Shown: positions 40,401-52,800 of the stretch, one piece after another
Layout: each line of letters starts with the position of its first letter
Position numbering within the stretch: the stretch's first letter is position 1
Assembly (NCBI GenBank): GCA_038030265.1
Contig: CM075938.1
Location: 5,557,009 to 5,621,008, forward strand
Origin: Corythucha ciliata
Taxonomy: Eukaryota; Arthropoda; Insecta; Hemiptera; Tingidae
Reading direction: 5' to 3'
DNA: 64,000 nucleotides
Notes under the pieces: generated by a model
The model's database searches: none
What the model saw: only the letters and a program-made list of their open reading frames with translations
Told to the model about the DNA's origin: nothing
Position numbers and translations under genes: made by a program

Positions 40401-43400
40401 GGGAGCTAATTAACTAAGAACTTTGGAAAGAATGTAGAAGTTAACGTGTGTGGGTGGGTTCAAAGAAGTAATTATATAATAGACTTTGATGGCTTAGAGA
40501 CAATTCATTAACGAAAGGATAGTAAAATTATCCCGTTTCTTTACTTTTCTCTTGTTCAGTTGTTGGGTGGCAATCCCCTCACTGAAGGCTTGAAGTCTCA
40601 GGGAAACTATAAAACCCATTGCATGGACTTGGCGGACATGGACATTGCATGGCTGCTATAACCGGGAAGCAAAGTATGTAACATTAAACTCTCCACGCCG
40701 CACTTCTCACCTTCCAACAGCTGACAGAAAACATCACAGATCGCACAGCGGATACAATAACTTTTATTTAGCCCGAATCACACGGTTTTCTTTTGCCACA
40801 CATCTGGTTTATATATTTGGAAATGGAAACGAGAAACGAATGAGCTAGAATACTTCATGCGGCATTCCACAGTATAAATATATAGGCCGTGGTGAGGGGG
40901 AGGGGGACGAATATTTTACTGAGAGCAATAAAAAAATGCCCAATTATGGCTTGAGAGTTGAGAATCAAGATGGAGGGTTGGCCATGGTTTAGCCGTACAT
41001 ATATACAAGAATAAGGAAAAACTTGAAGACACCAAAAGTATACTCTGACAAATCACGCGATCTCTCAAAAAAATCAAAATACCCACTCTTGCCCCATCTC
41101 GCAAGCTTTGCCACCTTTCATAGGGAAGAAACAATTTCTTGTCATCGCAGTATCGAGCGGCATGGTGAACTCAGAAATCTCATCCTAAAACGATTTTTAA
41201 AAATCCTGTTTGCAAAAAACGTTGTCCGAAAATTGCTGTCTTTTATTCACTATCGGAGAAAATCTCAGACAACGGACAAGTATCTGCCCTAATTCGTTGA
41301 ATTATTTTTCTTTTTAGAGCCAGAATTCTTTTCCTAATTTTATTTGCGTGTACCGTTGAATAATTAACTTTGAATTAAGGCTCACGCGATGCCTTTATCT
41401 ATCACCCATGTTGCTTGTCACACACCAACTCTGCTCGTGCGCGTATATTTACACTATATTCATCTTTTAAAAAATTCTGAAAATGACTATGTTGGGTATG
41501 TGAAGGTTGTATTTGTCTGCGTGTATAAGTATCATTTTAAAAATGATCAAGGCACACATTCCTTCACCTTATTTTTCAATTTTACGCCTCAGTTCCATAC
41601 GATAGTTCCCCGAATTTTCAAAGCGGAATAGATTTATAAGGTCAACTTGATGATAGACACACCATAGCTCTATTACATACAAGGTGGTCGGTTTTGGCAA
41701 GTACAAAAACAATTGGGTGAATTAGACCTCATTCGTGATCGAAAATACCCTACCGACTATGATCCGAAAATCAATTTCTTTGAGAAATGATTTTATTAAT
41801 GATTTTTAAGGCTTAAGTCACTTTTCTCGACAAAATACGAGTTTCTCGCTTCCCGAATGAATGTTTTGCAATTTTTGACGATGGATTCGAAAAGAACACA
41901 CTTTTCTCTGTCTGGATGAGCTATTTTAGATCAATTTGATCGCTTTCGGTGGACTTGACAGCCATTCAAACTGGGGAAAATCAGAAAATTTTAATTTTTC
42001 AAGAAAATTCAACCCCTACTATTTCACGCTAAACCTCACCATATCGGCATCCCAAGGCCAGAAAAACTCCTTCAATGTATCATCTTCAAAATCACTCTTG
42101 AGATTTTTATTAGTTAATAGGCAAATTACCACTTTATAACAACAAAAAAAGGCATTTCTTTTTTCAAAACAGCCAGTTTTGGGTAGTTATGATCATCAAC
42201 ATTTCAACAACTCTTGCACTGTATTATTATTATTATTATTATTATTTTTTTTTTTTTGACGCGAGAAACCATTAGATAGATCATCTAATGTATTCATTTA
42301 CTTTAAACTGATTGTATTCGCCTTTATTTTCACTCCGGCATCTGGCTATCGGATTGTGCGCAGCAGGGAGAATTGTCAATTTTGAAAGAAAATTATGACT
42401 TTACGATTCTAAACTGCTTTCTCTAAAACGTTTTAGTGCATTTCATTCAAAAAATGCACTATTTTCATTTTGACATGTTTTCAAAGTGCATTCCATTGTT
42501 GCGGATGCACTGTTCTTACAAGAAGCTCGAGTGGAATTTGTTACGATGCCTTGAAACTCTTATAATTGTCTCCAAATACTACTTTCCGTATTTCTGAACG
42601 TTCCTTGAGGATTCCTCGGCTCAGGAACGAGGAAGAGTAAGAAATTTAGAATCGGAAGATTATAATTTTGTTTGAAAATTGGACATTTCTGCGTGCTGGG
42701 CTCTTATCGATAGCCAGCTGCCGGAGCGACAATAAAGGCGAATACGATAAGTTTCAATGCACACATTTTATGATTTTGATTTATCTAATGGTTTCTCGCG
42801 TCAAACAAAAAAAATACAGCGCTAGAGTTGTTGAAATGTTGATGATCATAACTAACCAAAACTTGCAGTTTTGAAGAAAGTAATGCCTTTTTTTTTGTTA
42901 TAAAATGGTAATTTGCGCCGAAAAATTGCCTATATACTAAAACAACTCTCAAGAGATATTTTGACGAGGACACATTGAAGAAGTTTTTCTGACCTTGGGA
43001 AACCGATATGAAAGGATTTAGCATGAAATAGTGGGAGTTGAAGTTTTTTGAAAAATTACAAATTCCGGATTCTCCCTAGTTTGAATGGCTGCCAAGGCCA
43101 CCGAAAGCAATCAATATGATCTAAAATAGCTTATCCGGACACAACAAAGTGTGCTCTTTCTGTATCCGTCGTCAAAAATTGTAAAACATTCACTTGGAAG
43201 CGAGCAACTTGCATTTTGTCGAGAAAAGTGGCTTAAGCTTTAAAAATCATTTAAAAAATCCTATCTCGAACAGTTTTGATTTTCGGACCACAGTCGATGG
43301 GGTGTTTCCTATTTCAAATGAGGTATAATTTCATCCATTTTTTTTTTTGTACAAGCCAAAACCGACCACCTTGTATATGTATACAGAAATATAAAATAAC

Positions 43401-46400
43401 CGCGGAACCCTCGTTCTGACCGCTACTAATTATTTATGTCATTAGGGCAGGAAAAAAGTAGGAAACAATCGATTATGCATTGTAGAGAGAGAGAGAGACC
43501 CGCAGCTGTTTATAGTCTGGCACCTGTGCAATAAAACTCCCTTGGCTCCCTTATAATATACCTTCTGTGCCTCGAAGGATTTTTGGTTTAGTAGCAAGTC
43601 GCGAGTTACTAAAATCTACTAAATTGCTCGACCAGTGTGAACAAGGCTTTGAAGAAACACTTTCGAGGATTTCGCTGCAATTTCACGGATTTTGCTCATT
43701 CAAACCCCGATTTCTAATAGATACCCCGTTAAAAAAACAATTTTGGGGGTTGGTTTTTTTTTTGGTTTTTTTTTTGTCGGGGCGCTGGGCTTTGAACCCG
43801 GCTGGCGCCTAAGCCTCCCTTGGGCTCCTACGCCATACCCAGATCTAACTGTGCACTTCACAACCGCACTACGCGGGCGTTTCGGTCGGTGCGCGGTTTG
43901 TTGAACGCACATCGCTTGGAACGCCCACACGAAGCCGAGTGTGCCGTGAAGCAGCTCGCCGCAGCCTTGTAGTGTTACGGACCCAGGGCTGGATTCGAAC
44001 CCAGGCCCGCTGGGTTCCGAAGCGAGCATTTTATCCATTACAGATTACATACCATCGAGGCGCGCGGGGGTTGGGTTATTCAAGTCAAAACGTCAAATTT
44101 TCAGCCTGTTGAAAATATCCAGCTATACTTTTCAAGTGTTCCTCTAAATAAATTAATTTTATAGTGCTTTCACCTTCAAGAAGCCAAAATTTCGAGGTCC
44201 TCGGTCTTTGGCTCTTCCAAAAAAAGTTGATTGTTTTCTGGTTTAATCCCCCAAATTTTGAGGGTTTGGCTCTTTCAGAAAACCAATTTCACGGATTCGT
44301 ATCTCCAAAGAACCGTTTCCCGTCGGATTAGGCACGCGAAAAGCCCACTTTTGTGGCGTTGGCACCAAAGATGTATGGTCCGTGAAATTATTTCACCCAA
44401 CTTTCGAAAATTTATAGTGAACCGGCTCGTCATCAGCTCGGGGGCTGGCGCTGTCATTCGACTGCTTGTCCCCCGAGAGAAGGAGCAGTCCAAAAAAATT
44501 CAGCATTCTTTTCTTGTTTTCACGGCCACACTTCCTAACGACTACCGGGTCCGGGGGGGGGGGATCACTTTCGAGGAGCTGCAAGAAATCGGTAAATTAA
44601 GCCAATGACATTTGGGACAGAAGGAGGTTGTATTTTGTATAAGCAGAGGGGGGTTCAGTTGAAGGGGAAATAACGGCTAAAATAGGGAAATCTTGAAGTG
44701 TCTTGAAATGGACATTGGGCTCCCCAAGACAGCGCGGGTTTTGCCATTCATGGTGGAGCTCAACCCTTGGGTTTCTTTCACGTAGCTTCGGCCAATTCTG
44801 TATCTGGGCTGGTTGGGAAAAAGTCGAAATTCTACTTGGGACAGGAACAATGGTGCTTGGTGAGCATCCAGCGAAGCATCGGGCCATTATTGTTCCTGCC
44901 AAGTAGAATTTCCTCTCACTAAACTCAATTTTAAGCGATAAAATACACCATCAATAAACCAAAAACAATATTGATGTATACTTTCTTTAAGATCGCGTCC
45001 AGTTCCAAAGAACACCTGTACCAAACTCGCTGATGGTTTGTAAATCGAGCATACAGACCTGCGCGTGCACGCTCGATTACTGATAAAATTGGGAAATGCC
45101 GGCGTGATTTACTGCCAGAAATTAGCATCAATGAACATGTTCCCAATAATTCCATTCATCTCTCCTGTTACCCATTAATAACCTTTTTTACATAAAACAA
45201 CAGTTACGAGTAAAAAAACCAAAAAGTTTATTCGAAAACTTCGTTTTTTTTTGTTTTTTTTCGTCTTTCTTCTCTCGAGGATTTCTTGGAGGGAAACCGC
45301 TGACTGGCCATTCACTAGAGAGAAAGGAATTATATATCGGCTTCCTCACCGGCCTTGGCTTTGACTCGCGTCTTAAAAATAACTCCAGGAACTTTTTTGC
45401 TTCCCTTCCTTCTGTTCCCAAACGTCTTTCAACCGCTTCGCCTATCGTCTTTCTCACTTTCGTAAACAAAAACAGTAGCTAGCTTGACTTTGGTTTTTAG
45501 TTGTTGTTATTTTTTAAACAAGTCTTCTCTTTTCAGTATCGTTATGTTATTGGAATTAAAGGCCCTGTTTATTTGACACAAGAGCCACGTCCCAAGTTCT
45601 CATTCTTTGCTAATACATTCGTAAGAACAATAAGTTAATAGGTGTTTCCCTTATAAATTAAGGGGAACACGACTTTTTTTGCATTCCATCACAACTTGAA
45701 TATCCACGGCGGCGCTAGGACAAATCTTTCCTCTCAGGAAAATGTTAAAACTTAACTTGTTCTCGTTGAAAGTTTTTATGGGGGGATTTCAACCGTGAAG
45801 GTCCTCTACACTAAGCTAGGAGGGGTCAGGGGTGACCGGTATAAGATCTTGGTGTTTAGATTACCGATCAAAGCAAGCCTTCATTTCTCGTTTTATGGCA
45901 TTTTTCATGCCATAAAATCATTTTTTTGGCCAGTTTGGCCCTCCTTGTGCAACTGAGTAAAGAAGAAAGCGAGAGAAGAAAAGAGAATGTGCAGTAATAC
46001 GGAGGCTTTTGTTTTATGATCAAGAATGATGGCGATGTTTGAAAGAAAGAAAAATATTTCAATGGCTATTGATCAATGGGCCTCAGAGGAAAAGAACTTG
46101 GACTTTCAACTGAAGAATCAATCATTATTATGCCCTCCCCCCTTCTTCCATCGCCCACCCCCCCTAACAAACTCGGCTGTGTAGGATTATGTGAATAAGA
46201 TGAGTGAAAAAAAAGATGAAGCAATAGAAACATCGAGCATTGAACGGAATTGATGATTTTACGGACGAGTGTGTAAACAGAGTTGATGCTGACTTTGAAT
46301 ATGATAAACATGGAACCGTATGAATAATTGAAAAAATGAACTGTGAAGAGACGAGCCACTCCCCGTCCTATTCAATTTCCACTCAACTCTCTTTTGAAAC

Positions 46401-49400
46401 ATTCAAACTTTTCAGCCTGTTGAAAATATCCAGCTACTTTTTAAGTGTTCCTCTAAGAGTCCTACCAAAGTGCAATAAACCTGGGATTGTTTTTTGTTTT
46501 AGCCCATTAGTTTTCCACTTGGGCGTAAGCACGCTAGAAGTCCTGTTGTCTTCTTACGCTTTTTCCCCAAACAATAATACGGTATTTTGGGCCAATTACA
46601 AACGCTTAAATTCTGAAAAGAAATTCCACAACCAGCGCCGTGCAAGAAAACAGTTAACTTCTTGTTTCCTGTCAATTTTCAAACAATTAGTCTTCCAGTT
46701 GCCTTTCATTGATTATTTTCGTTGGCTCCCTTATAAACGGGGAAACTTTATTTCGCTATCGATCCATGAACTCTCTTGATTTCCATCGAGCCGTGAACTT
46801 TTTCAATAAAATGCACGATATTCGACGATGATTCAATCTGTGCAACGCGGCTATAGAAGAACGTGGAACAAAAAAAAAAAAAAAAAAGTTTGTAATTCAA
46901 ACGAGGACCCACTCTCCTTAAGTGATTTAGTGTCTTTAAACAACGTCAAACAATTAATCACGTTTGTTCGAGCCATTCCAGCTAATCAATTTAGTTTCGT
47001 ACGCCAACTAATCGACTGACACTGTCGATGGTGGGTCGTGACAAGGGAATGGGTGGGTGATGGTGGGTTTTGCTTTTGAGAGCCATGCCGCGAGCTCGGC
47101 TCTTAATAGAGTTACGCCTGTAAGTTGCTAATGTCACAATTAAAACAAGTTTTTTAAACATGTTTGAGCCTCAGGTGTGACTCAGCTCATTTGTGCCTGT
47201 TTTCACAAAATCCAATTAAAACGACAGGCAAAGCGCAAGCGAGTTTATTTGAAAATGACTTGCTGGGAGGGGCTTGAGAAATTGTGTGCTTCGCTATTAT
47301 AAAAATGGTTTGACAGTCATTCGCCACCTAAGAATTTCTAAACTAGCTAAATCACCATAAGCATGGCTAAACTGATTATAATTTCTCCCCAAAATGGCAA
47401 AATTGACGATTCGCATCTTCAAACCAAACTGCTGGCTTCTGACTATTCCAATATACTTTTAAATTGCTTGACTGGCTAATCACAACCTAAAAATGGCTAA
47501 GCGGACCATTTGTGCCTGGCAAATCGTTTCTGAAATTGCCAAACTGAGCCCTCGCGAATTGAAAATGGGTGACCAGCAATGAAGATTACGAAAAGAAAGA
47601 TCTCTCCCACTTGTTTTATTTGAACTATCGTGACCGCCGGTTGATCGCGCCCACCGTCTTATTCCATGAGATATCCATTGATTGGTAAACCTACCGTCAA
47701 TCAGATATCTGTACCTGGTGAAACAACACCACACGATGATGGAATCCTAGATTCTTCCCTATAGTTGCATACATCTCCCTTTGAGTTCAAGGATCAATGG
47801 CGATGGAAAAACTCCTACTTCCATAAACCTTTTTCTCAATTCTCTTTCACAAATCACTAATGATTTCTCCAATCTGTTCACTCTTCTCATGGTTGAAAGT
47901 TAAAGTTGCACGCAATAACACCATGTGAGCTGTGCCATCTCGCCGAGAATGGCCTGAATGGTTCACATTTTATATCAATGGATTCCCTATACGAAAACGA
48001 AATGAAGTCGTACGTTTTCTCTCCCCCCCCCCTCCCAAATGAGAATCAATATTTCTCTCCTGGTCAACGATGCAGCATTATAAAAACAATTTGAGGTAAT
48101 ATAAAAGCGCAGATGTTGTGCCAGTGCCACCCATTCCACTATTGTAATTGATAAATTGAAAAAGGGCTCATCTGGGCGCATATTGTTGAGTAAAGCACTC
48201 ACTCTTTTATTTTTACTGTCTCGGTTTATTCAACTTTTGATACCATACACGAAATTTATTTTACAAACTAACTCGCACAGTTCAATCCCATCCACTTCTG
48301 CCCGAGCGTAGTTAACTCGTAAAACTACTATACTAATGTGAGTAATTTGGCACGCGTAAGCCCTATAACCTGCTAGAAAGATTTTAATTTCCTTAACCTG
48401 CTCAATTAGACGGCAACGTATACAAACTCGATAAACACCAGTTTGTGAGACTATACGGATTACACGAACGCTTTACCCCTTTCCTTTTCAAACTGATAAT
48501 CGAACCACCTCACTATGTGCCGTAACGAATTTATTCATGTGTATCACCTGGTCAAAAGGTCGGTCTTCCGCCTACGCACCAGTGAGTCCAGTGAGTTGTA
48601 GGTATCTACAAGCCACTGGACCAATTCAAACTTGTGACCTTTTGACCGGAAGAATGAATTATCCTCTTGAAAATCAAAACGACACGATTGAACCTGTTTG
48701 TTTTTTTTTATAATAGAAGGAGTGGGGTTAGAGATATGCACTGTCAATTTTTCTGATTAGCAAAAGCACCCCTAACCAAATGCCACCCCCTAAATAAGAA
48801 TAATCGCCTTCTAGACTCCCCTGAGCGAATTCTACGACCTACAACATCCCCTTCAATCCCACCACCATCGTATTTCCCATTGAACCCGAGGTCGAATTTA
48901 AAACTGGGAGTACACGTGTTTTATACTCTCAACTCTGAAAGCCGGGCGTGGCTCATCTCTTGCTCATGCCCTCAACATAGCCAGCCCGCTGCCTCACAGC
49001 TCGTAGAAAGGGGGGGGGGGTGAGCCACCCCTTTGGGGGTGTATCGATCTCCCTCGGTTTCATACACCCCCACACATCCCCAGTTTGAGAAACCCTGGAG
49101 GAAAAGACCGTGATGAGTGAAGGAAGGACGTAAGGGGAAAAAGGAAAGACCGCCGCGTCGCCACCCTTCCTTCATCATCTGTTTTCGTAGATAAAACGGC
49201 CTGGTGTACCGAGGAAGTTAAATTCCCTGAGGTAATAGAAGGTTCGCACTTCAACTTTTTAAGATGAAATTTTCACGATAGTAGGTATCACACTAAAAAA
49301 AATATATTTGCTACAATTTAACAATGTAGGATACGATTTTAACGTAAAAGCATTTCCGGTTTTCCAAGAGAAGCACGAGAAATGTTTGTGTACGTAGAGA

Positions 49401-49806
49401 CGCCTCTGCTCTTCATACCGGGTGTAGACCAAATGTTGGAAACCCTAACAAAACTTTCTTAAAAAGGGTAGAGACCTTCGACAAAAACACATTGAAATTG
49501 ATGCGAAACACATGTTGAAAAGGCCGCTTTCAAGGGACTCGTCTTGAACTTGAACCTTTTTGAAAACGTTTGAAATAGGTATGTAGATGGTTAATATAGA
49601 GCAACTCAAAGCCAACCATCCTGGCGCTCTCGACTCTTAACACACTCAAACTCCTCCTACATCACAGAAGACCGCACTATCTCCGGCATAAAGGGCCTGC
49701 TTTAATCCTTATAATCATTTTCACCCATATTTCTCAGCCGCAAATCACGGCTACCCTCGTGCTGGCATTATTGCGCCTCTCTTTTTCAATATCACTCACT
49801 CATTCA

Positions 49807-49837
<31 letters not shown>

Positions 49838-52800
49838 TCATCCACACAACCGCCGAGGAGGGGCTCTCAATTTATTTGACCCAAAACTTCCGCGATGGGA
49901 ATTCAATAAATCCAGCCACGGGAGTTCCTGGGGTGGTTTAATTTGAAAATAAATCGTGACCAGATAACGAAAGCATAAAGGTCATTTCGTGAAAACCAAG
50001 CCAACATGTTGCAAATTCAGTTTTAACTCAAAATCAAGTTGATAACCATAAACAAAGCCATTTTGAATAAATAGCCTACATTTCTAAAAAAAAATAATCG
50101 TTCGATCACATTCTATGTTGATCATAGCTTCGCCGTCTTTTCCCGTCTACACCATTACCCCGTTTTTTCTTTGTTGTTGAAACACGTTGATGCGACATTA
50201 ATGACTTCAAATTATCGACCAGCGGGGGCTCGGGCGTATTTAGTTTGCAGTTAGGGGGGAGGGGGGTTCCTCATCTACCGACATTTCTTTTGTAGCTATA
50301 ATGTCCATTACCAGCGAGTGGCTAAAGAAAAGAATAAAAGAAAAAGAGTTGACGAAATGAGCTTGGAGAGCTGGTTCTCGCACTGTGAGTGTGACAACCA
50401 CGCTGATGAAGGACTTGAAGTGATAAAAGGGAATAAATACAAATAAATTTGAATAAGCCCTACAACTTGAACTCAAATTACATTTCCTTTGTAACTTGGC
50501 ATGAACGACGCCCCTGGGGCGAGAACATCGAGTATTGAGTATCGACCCCCTCCCTCCTATTCACAATCGTTACACCGTCAAATTACGTGTTTTTGGACTG
50601 TAAACCTACATTTTTATCTTAATGTGACAAGTCTGACAGTACTCACTCCCCTGGCCCGGTGCGTTTCTCCCTAAGCTACACGCGAGCATGCACTAATGGA
50701 GGATTTAGGTTTATTATTCATTCTTAATAATACACCTATGTTTTCGGCCAGGAAAAAATGTGTACAAAACAACCCTCAAACTTTTTCAGTGTACGTTTTA
50801 ACATGTCTAGATTCCATTTCTGGAATGTCCGGCCGCCGCGGCCGGATTACGGAAAAACGTTTTCGTAATTATTGGTATAAATTGCTCGATCCCATACATA
50901 CGCAGAGCAAGATTTCAGGTCTTTCAGTTTTCATGACCAAAAATATTCAAGTTTCTCGACTCCACAATTATACGTTTATGGACGGAAAGTCCAGTTTCTC
51001 GGCCCAACATGGCAATTTCGGCCGCATATACCACTTTACCCGTTATCCTTCCTTAGTAACGTTAGTCCTCTCCCTTGGGCTGCTCGAGCGCTGGAGGACA
51101 ACTCTGACTTAGACGATGGACAAACGTTACAGTATTTTTGCGTTCCTTCGATCACAAGGTCAATGAAATTGAACAAGTGCGAGGAATCAAAGGTAATTGT
51201 GACTAATTTAGCATAAAAAGCACAAATTTTCTCCCAAATGCCTTTATTGTTGTCCTTGGCTCACAGTTTTTCCTTTATTAGTTTAACTTTGTTTTTGGCA
51301 ATTTAGCCAAAGAAAGAAGCTTATGTCTACAGAAAGACCTGTTCACTAGTCATTTGACAGAACCCCTCCTCCCCAATCGGAACATTGTTTTAGTACCTTG
51401 CTATATAGTGTCATTAACATATTCAACACCGTTTAGGAATATTTATACTTTCCTATTTTCTTCGTTTTTCTCTTATTTTATGTTTTTATCCTGAACTCTG
51501 GCTTTAATTTCACTTCAATGTTTGATCATTTTCGACTGCTTGACGTCCAAGCATGACGAGCGTTCAACTATCGCCGATTCGATTAGTACATCCGTTCACT
51601 TTCAAGTTTAATTGTTCAATGTAGGAGGCCTATTACGTCGTCATTCCACAACCAATAATGACGCAAAAAGTTCTAAATGACCTCAAGTTCCAAGTCCAGC
51701 AGCGCAAAGGGACTCAAAACCTCAGTCGGATCACACCTAATGAACGGGGATCGAATCGTGGTCTATACTCCAACACCGACTCGGTATTTTAACCGCTGTT
51801 GGACAGAAGTATATTCTTTAGTTTGAATTTTTATACGGAAGACTGAACATGAAGGTGTGGAAAGGGGAAACAAAAATGAGAAAGCTGAGTAAGAGCCCTG
51901 TTCAGATAACTTTAATTTAATTGTAAATTTTTCAGCTTCTTGTTACACTTCGCGTTTCTAGTTTCTTTTATCCAGCTTATCGTATTTTTTGTTGAAGTCC
52001 TTTTGTATCTTCTACTTCCCTCGCATCCATCGAGGAAATTTGAAACGTGAACTTTGCAGAGTTCTCTCATCACTATTACGCTTGAAATTACAACCTCTTT
52101 ACTCCTACCATTTCTATTAACAAAAAGGCTAATTTATGAGGAAAACACAGTGGGGGGGGGGGGTATAGTTCACTCTATTCTTTTCATAATGCTTCAATGT
52201 CTTCAACCTCTCCCCCTCCCCCATGTAATTACACCATCTGCGAGTTTGTAAGGTAGAGTTACGTGGAAGGAATGATTCTTAAGGGAATCAAATAGTTTAT
52301 TAGTCTGTGAACAAAAAAAAAAAAAAAAATCAAATCTTAGCCCGCATATCCTCTTCGACAGTCAACGGTCCCTACTGTTTTCTCCTTTTTATTAACGCCA
52401 ATCAACTTTATCCGGACCCTTTTGATTTCCGTCTCACTCTCTCACTCTCTCTCTATCGTTTAGAACGGTTTCCTCTGAGCTTCCCGGAGATCCGGCCTGT
52501 TCAAATAATGGGCGCTCTGACTACCTCGAATACTTTAAAGTAATTAAAGCGAACCTAACAAGAGAACTTTGCTCTCCGTTACTTCCACCCCCGAATGAAA
52601 CGTCAACAATCTAAAAACGTTCGTTTTTAAGTAAAGAAATTGATTGCGGTCAACAAAATTTCGTGTTTCAATTCTCGAAATTTCAATCATTTGGCGAGTT
52701 CTATAAACCGGGCCTGTTCCTTTAGAAGGCTCAGGTGGATGATTTGTTCCGGTTAGGTGGATTGTAAACGTTTCGCCCCAGCAAGCTCTCCCCCCCCCCC

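Noticed and set aside
43985..44065. Functional tRNA gene
   Set aside because: The B box is good, but the anticodon and acceptor stems do not pair and an A-tailed body follows; it is the head of a SINE.
46336..46779. Open frame of 147 codons on the plus strand
   Set aside because: It crosses the dispersed repeat of about 50 bp; composition and residue pattern look random.
50696..51112. Open frame of 138 codons on the plus strand
   Set aside because: It runs through degenerate repeat units of about 30 bp and shows no domain.
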